From: Halobacteriales archaeon
GTDB taxonomy: Archaea; Halobacteriota; Halobacteria; Halobacteriales; SKSH01
Reading direction: 5' to 3'
Assembly (NCBI GenBank): GCA_007118075.1
Contig: SKSH01000090.1
Span: forward strand, 1-15,905
DNA: 15,905 nucleotides
This document shows, piece by piece, positions 12,024-15,905 of the stretch. A program made the translations under genes and the position numbers. The notes beneath the pieces were generated by a model. The model saw nothing but the letters and a program-made list of their open reading frames with translations. It ran no database searches and was not told the origin of the DNA. Within the stretch, counting starts at the first letter, position 1, and every line of letters begins with the position of its first letter.

Positions 12024-14846
12024 TCACTCAAGATGGATCGCCGGCCGACCAGGGAGCGCATGTTTCGCGCGGTCGGCAGGATCCTCGGTGGCCGAATCTT
12101 CGCTGTAGACCTCGATATCTGCCCCGAACTCACGTTCGAGGAAGCTGGCGCTCCCTTCGATGATCTCCATCTCGTCGAGGTCCATCAGATGTTCGAAGGT
12201 CTTCCGTGAACGGTCATGGACGAGGTCGATGATTGCACCGACCATATCGGATACCTGGTCACCTCGGTGGCGGTAGCGCTCTTCGCTCATCAATCGTCCC
12301 ATCACCTCACCATGGGTGGGCTCGTCTGCCTCGATGACTGCTTCGAGGACCCCTCGTTTCCACTCAGCGGCCGTATAGATGCGGATCAAAGAGGGGTCAG
12401 ATTCGGTCACATCGAGGATCGACTGGATGTCGTCGACCAGATCTCCGCGAAGCGATTCTGCAGCATCCAACGCCGGATCCATGAACTCATCATCCACGCC
12501 GGGCCATCCAGCCACTTCGGCCGGTTCTCCGGTGAGCCGCTCATGGAGTTCGTTGGTCATGAAGGGGATGATCGGATTCAACAGCAACAACCGTTTACGG
12601 AGCACCTCACGTAGGGTCCAACGAGCGCCTGGACGGTCGGTCTCGGTCCGCCGTCGATACCAGCGAAGGTCATCTTCCAGTTCGAAGAAGGCTGCTTGCG
12701 TGGCGGCTCTGATCTCGAATTCTTCCATCGAATCCGTGGCAGATTCGACGACACGGTTGAGTCGACCAAGCAACCACTCATCAATCGGTGTTAATTCACG
12801 TTCACCAGAGGGGCCATCGATGAGTTCGAGATTCCGACGCCAAAATCTAGCGAGTTGGTTGTAGGTGTCGGCCACGGGGTCATCTCGCCAATCGAAATCC
12901 TGCCAGGGTTCAGCAGAGGTCATCAAGAAGAATCTGACGGTATCTGCACCATAGCGTTCCACCGGCTTGTGTGCGAGGACGACCCGTCCAGCCGACGAGC
13001 TCATCGATTTACCCCGGAGGAAGCCCATCCCCATCGTGGTGATTCCCTGTGGCCACAGCGGTTCGTCGAAGAGCTCAGCGTGGTGGTAGAGATAGAAGGT
13101 GAGATGGTTCGTGATCAGATCATTGGCAGAGAAGCGAACATCGACCGGATACCAGTGCTCGAACTCAGCCCTCATCGCAGCGGCACGATCGCTGGGGTCA
13201 TCAGCGAGAAAAATCTCGTTGAAAAGGGCTCGATCAACATCGTCGTCGAGGTGTGGTGCCAATGTGTAGTAGGCCATGTAGATCGTCGAATCGGACAGTG
13301 GTTCGATGATGAAATCATCGTCCCACGGGAGCGGGGTACCGAGGCCATAGTTCCGGATGCACGGCCACTCCTCGAGCCAACCGATCGTGTGCTCGTACTG
13401 ATCTCGGGCATTCGTCGGCTGGACATCGACACCTTCGAGCGCCCGCTCGGTCTTTGAACGCCAGTCTGGATCGTTGTAGCGAAGGAACCACGTGTCCTGC
13501 TCAGCCACCTCGACTCTGCCACCACAGCGACAGATCACCGGCGTCGAGAAATCGTACATCGAATCAAAGTGCCCCGCTGCGGTGTATTGCGATTGATAGG
13601 TGTCGCGGATCTCCTCGACGATCTCACCCGCGAACTCCCCGTACATCTCCAACAGCACTCCGCCATGGAACTCGTGATTGTACAGTTCCTGGGTGGCTTC
13701 CTCCAAAGCAGGGTCGTCTGGATCGGTGATCCCGTATCGATCGACGATCTCTGCTGCGGGGATTTCGCCGTACCCCTCGATGTCGAGGATTGGGATCGGT
13801 TCCAACTCCTCGACGATGGCTGAATCTATCCCGTGTACCTCGAGTTGAGATGGGTCAGTCCGCAGCGATTCCAGGGTGACCCAATCATCTGGGCTGTGTG
13901 CCGGGACCGACATCACGATCCCGGTGCCATTCGAGGGATCTACGAAAGATGCCGGTAGGATCGGTAGTTCATCTTTGGTGATCGGATTGATGACGGACTC
14001 GCCGATGAGTTCTGCTGCCCCGATCGGTTCGAGCACCTCGACTGTCCGCTCTTGCAAATCGAGCTTTTCTGCCGCTCGTGCTGAGACGATCCACGTCTCC
14101 CCATCAACCGATGCGCGGACGTACTCGGCATCGGGATTGATGAATGCGTTCGTGACCCCTCTGACCGTCTCTGGCCGAAGGGTGGCCATGGGGATGACCG
14201 TCTCACCAAATCGGAATTTTACCAGGGTATATGACTGGAATTCCTCCTCTTCGCCCTCAAGGATATCATGGGTGGTGACCGGCTGCTCCTCATTTGTACA
14301 GAAATTCACTGGATGAGTGTCCTGTTTCAGAAGACCTCGCTCATGCAACGTTTCGTATTGCCAGCTGATGAACTCGCGGTAGCTCGGATCGTTGGTGGTG
14401 AATTCTCTACGCCAGTCGATCGATAGCCCGAGCAGCTGCATCGAATATTTGTACGAATTCTCGATGAAGTACCGGGCGAAACCCATCGGTGTCTCGAGTT
14501 CGGAGAAATCCGCTTCGTCGACCTCATACACCTCGGTGAGGATCCGTACCTGCTCAGATTCGCGTTCTTTCAGTCTCTCGACCGCCCCGATGATTGGGGT
14601 CCCGGTGATGTGCCAGGCCATTGGATACAGCACCTGATCGCCATGCAAGCGTCTGTATCTGGCGTAGACGTCGGGGACGGCAAACGTCCGGACATGACCG
14701 GTGTGCATCGCGCCGTTCGGGTAGGGGTACGCAACGGTGACGAAGGTGACATCGTCTGCGTCTTCGTCAGGGTCTACCTCGTACCACCCCTCTTCGTCCC
14801 ATCGATCTCGCCACTCCTGCTCGATCGAGGCCGGATCGTATTCCAT
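12024..14846 (-). CDS. leuS: Leucyl-tRNA synthetase (archaeal type)
   Basis: Class I synthetase of 940 residues that charges tRNA-Leu. The HIGH-type signature is P43-N-G-A-M-H48-T-G-H51. The CP1 editing domain, which hydrolyses mischarged tRNA, carries T222-L-R-P-E-T. A C439-R-C441-G-G pair suggests half of a zinc ribbon. W-F-L-R-Y-N-D and P-W-D-D-D follow. The second ATP-binding loop reads K613-S-M-S-S-S-A-G-R621. The canonical form is K-M-S-K-S, so the lysine before Met and the later lysine are replaced. The C-terminal half has the anticodon-binding helical domain and an archaeal-type C-terminal extension. ATG14846 gives the N-terminus M-E-Y-D-P-A-S-I-E, matching the family, and has a TATA box at about -28. 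GTG14855 would add three residues. It is convergent with the dehydrogenase and directly downstream of the lycopene cyclase-domain gene. Confidence 0.97.
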   Translation of the reverse strand: MEYDPASIEQEWRDRWDEEGWYEVDPDEDADDVTFVTVAYPYPNGAMHTGHVRTFAVPDVYARYRRLHGDQVLYPMAWHITGTPIIGAVERLKERESEQVRILTEVYEVDEADFSELETPMGFARYFIENSYKYSMQLLGLSIDWRREFTTNDPSYREFISWQYETLHERGLLKQDTHPVNFCTNEEQPVTTHDILEGEEEEFQSYTLVKFRFGETVIPMATLRPETVRGVTNAFINPDAEYVRASVDGETWIVSARAAEKLDLQERTVEVLEPIGAAELIGESVINPITKDELPILPASFVDPSNGTGIVMSVPAHSPDDWVTLESLRTDPSQLEVHGIDSAIVEELEPIPILDIEGYGEIPAAEIVDRYGITDPDDPALEEATQELYNHEFHGGVLLEMYGEFAGEIVEEIRDTYQSQYTAAGHFDSMYDFSTPVICRCGGRVEVAEQDTWFLRYNDPDWRSKTERALEGVDVQPTNARDQYEHTIGWLEEWPCIRNYGLGTPLPWDDDFIIEPLSDSTIYMAYYTLAPHLDDDVDRALFNEIFLADDPSDRAAAMRAEFEHWYPVDVRFSANDLITNHLTFYLYHHAELFDEPLWPQGITTMGMGFLRGKSMSSSAGRVVLAHKPVERYGADTVRFFLMTSAEPWQDFDWRDDPVADTYNQLARFWRRNLELIDGPSGERELTPIDEWLLGRLNRVVESATDSMEEFEIRAATQAAFFELEDDLRWYRRRTETDRPGARWTLREVLRKRLLLLNPIIPFMTNELHERLTGEPAEVAGWPGVDDEFMDPALDAAESLRGDLVDDIQSILDVTESDPSLIRIYTAAEWKRGVLEAVIEADEPTHGEVMGRLMSEERYRHRGDQVSDMVGAIIDLVHDRSRKTFEHLMDLDEMEIIEGSASFLEREFGADIEVYSEDSATEDPADRAKHALPGRPAIHLE

Positions 14847-14871
14847 ATGGCCCACGCAAAGCTACCATGGC

Positions 14872-14877
14872 CTATAA
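14872..14877 (-). promoter_or_regulatory. TATA box for leuS, formed by the last codon and stop of the upstream gene
   Basis: On the minus strand this reads TTATAG, centred about 28 bases before ATG14846. The same six bases are the final Leu codon (TTA) and the TAG stop of the lycopene cyclase-domain gene. The spacing supports ATG14846 over GTG14855 as the leuS start. Confidence 0.6.
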
Positions 14878-15210
14878 GCCCTCCCGATTGTGGTCCGGTT
14901 GCCGAGCTTCCAGGTAGGTATGGAGTGTCTCGTGTACGGCGATAACAAGGGCCGGAACGACGACGATGAAGAGGTGCTCTTCGAGGGGGATGCCAAGGAG
15001 ATAAACCTCGATGTGCAGGATGATGTCGAACACGCCAACATGGAGGGTATACCAATCCCAGATGAAGCCGATCGGGTACAATACCGCAATCGTGATGATC
15101 GCCTTTCGAAGCACCCCGGCTCGATAGAGCAAGGCGAACGCGATGGTTCCCCAGAAGACGATCGTGACCAGGTACGTGTAGCGCCCAAAGAAAGTGATGT
15201 CCGGGAGCAT
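14872..15210 (-). CDS. Lycopene cyclase domain (CarR/CrtY-type) membrane protein, single domain
   Basis: A 112-residue membrane protein with about three helices, near residues 11-32, 36-56 and 78-96. It carries the diagnostic P75-L-E-E-H-L-F81 motif of the heterodimeric/CarR type of lycopene cyclase. The N-terminus L-P-D-I-T-F-F-G-R-Y-T-Y-L and the W-D-W-Y-T-L text also fit. These proteins close beta rings on lycopene, a step towards beta-carotene and retinal. Haloarchaeal CrtY usually has two such domains in one chain, so this may be one half of a heterodimer or a diverged paralogue with another role. ATG15210 is chosen because a TATA box lies 27 bases upstream; ATG15216 is the alternative, and longer readings are unlikely. 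No other carotenoid gene is in the window. Confidence 0.85.
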   Translation of the reverse strand: MLPDITFFGRYTYLVTIVFWGTIAFALLYRAGVLRKAIITIAVLYPIGFIWDWYTLHVGVFDIILHIEVYLLGIPLEEHLFIVVVPALVIAVHETLHTYLEARQPDHNREGL

Positions 15211-15233
15211 ATACATACCCCTGCAGCGACGTC

Positions 15234-15239
15234 GTATAA
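15234..15239 (-). promoter_or_regulatory. TATA box for the lycopene cyclase-domain gene
   Basis: On the minus strand this reads TTATAC, centred about 27 bases upstream of ATG15210. It is a good leaderless-promoter match and decides between the ATG codons at 15210 and 15216. Confidence 0.6.
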
Positions 15240-15314
15240 GCCACCCGTCGCAACTGATATTGGAAGAAGGGACGAGAAGCGTGGATTGAACAGTGTCCAA
15301 TCGAAGCAGGAATG

Positions 15315-15330
15315 CCTGTGCTAGGACAGG
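15315..15330. repeat. Short inverted repeat over the stop codon of the partial gene
   Basis: CCTGT (15315-15319) and ACAGG (15326-15330) pair around a 6-base spacer that contains the minus-strand TAG stop at 15321-15323. It could be a weak transcript-end hairpin. Five-base arms are common by chance. Confidence 0.25.
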
Positions 15331-15905
15331 TCGAGACTAATCGTCAATGAACCGGAATCTCCTCCACTGAAGGCATCAGTCTCAGAGCGGACATATTCTT
15401 GCTGATCGACCTCATCAGGGTCGAACGGGCCGGGGAGCTTGAATAACGCGAGATGAAGGTACCGTTCCTCTGCACCTTCATCGACCGTGAAAGAAACCGT
15501 CACCTCGTTCGGTTGATTATCATCATCGAAGTGGAACTTCTTTTCATAGATATCCACATCGCCGAGTTGTCCCATCGTTTGTTGTCGTCGGGTGCTTGGG
15601 TTCTCTGTCACACCTCCGTGAGAGTCACCAAGGGCAGCCATGAGATCGTCTGGGTGATAGCTTGGTGGCAACTTTGGTCCGTCACCTTCGCCGAAATCGA
15701 GTTGCCAGAATTCCTGTTCGGTTTCAAATTCCTCGCACTCGACACCGCTGATTGTCAAGTGTGCATTCTGTCCCCCTCCGGTCACGTATACCTCAGCATC
15801 AGTGATTTTCCCTCCACCATCCTTACAGACGTAGAAATGGTACGCACCTTGGCCAGCTTGCTCCCCAGAGACTCTGGATTCTGACCCGTCCTCGAACTTG
15901 ACCCA
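15321..15905 (-). CDS. Unrecognised acidic protein, C-terminal part only (truncated at window edge)
   Basis: The frame is open from the window edge to a TAG at 15321-15323, giving 194 residues with no start in view. A GTG at 15785 is an internal possibility, but the coding frame clearly continues upstream: it reads W-V-K-F-E-D-G-S-E at the edge and Y-H-F-Y-V-C-K-D-G-G-G-K before that codon. The text is very acidic and rich in Gly, Asp, Glu and Ser. It has alternating strand-like stretches (V-T-V-S-F-T-V-D and L-T-I-S-L-D at the end), two cysteines and no membrane helix. This would suit a beta-rich secreted or surface domain of a haloarchaeon; that is inference from composition only. I do not recognise a family, and the N-terminus needed to check for a signal peptide is missing. 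Confidence 0.75.
   Translation of the reverse strand, partial: WVKFEDGSESRVSGEQAGQGAYHFYVCKDGGGKITDAEVYVTGGGQNAHLTISGVECEEFETEQEFWQLDFGEGDGPKLPPSYHPDDLMAALGDSHGGVTENPSTRRQQTMGQLGDVDIYEKKFHFDDDNQPNEVTVSFTVDEGAEERYLHLALFKLPGPFDPDEVDQQEYVRSETDAFSGGDSGSLTISLDLS

Noticed and set aside
15211..15300. 30-residue N-terminal extension of the lycopene cyclase-domain protein
   Set aside because: The extension lacks hydrophobic or conserved text and would place the TATA box at 15234-15239 within the coding region. ATG15210 fits both family and promoter spacing.
1..15905. tRNA, rRNA, CRISPR array, insertion sequence or prophage
   Set aside because: Reading both strands I found no cloverleaf-type gene, regularly spaced repeats, transposase or integrase text, or target-site duplications. 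The content is ordinary conserved core genes.

Overview
The window looks like a chromosomal segment of a halophilic archaeon (class Halobacteria). The predicted proteins are strongly acidic. The genes are archaeal types: thermosome with a Gly-Gly-Met tail, aIF1A, Rio1, a two-KH Pno1/Dim2-like protein, an RFC small-subunit paralogue, a COG2433/DUF460 protein, archaeal LeuRS and a CarR-type lycopene cyclase domain. CTAG is rare (about a dozen copies by eye), as in known haloarchaea. Most genes have a TATA-like box about 27-30 bases before the start codon and no leader. G+C looks moderate for this class, so the genus is left open. I see no rRNA, tRNA, CRISPR array, insertion sequence or phage gene.

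Layout. Bases 3-20 match the Illumina TruSeq read-2 adapter exactly, so the left edge is an untrimmed contig end. Then follow a tRNA G10 methyltransferase-like gene (+, 90-1097) and an SLC13-type transporter with two TrkA-C domains (+, 1172-3043). The transporter overlaps by 4 bases the convergent RfcC-like gene (-, 3040-4056). A 90-base divergent promoter region separates rfcC from RNase Z (+, 4147-5073), which is followed by a large DUF460 RNase-H-fold protein (+, 5121-7088). A small membrane protein (-, 7089-7277) abuts DUF460 stop to stop.

Next is a + strand block for translation and ribosome assembly: aIF1A (7374), Rio1 kinase (7696) and the KH protein (8613), followed by the thermosome (9280) and an ornithine cyclodeaminase/alanine dehydrogenase-family enzyme (11034). 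On the - strand come leucyl-tRNA synthetase (12024-14846), a single-domain lycopene cyclase-like membrane protein (14872-15210), and the C-terminal part of an unrecognised acidic protein that runs off the right edge (15321-15905).

The common theme is information processing: tRNA modification and 3' processing, tRNA charging, initiation, small-subunit maturation, clamp loading and protein folding. The rfcC-rnz-DUF460-eif1a-rio1-KH-thermosome neighbourhood matches what I recall of haloarchaeal core synteny. I see no obvious new defence or mobile system. The main points of interest are the uncharacterised DUF460 nuclease-like protein, the divergent RFC paralogue, an unusual KMSKS loop in LeuRS, TATA boxes built from the stop codons of upstream genes, three convergent gene pairs with almost no space between them, and a dyad upstream of the thermosome. 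All intergenic gaps are shorter than about 120 bases.
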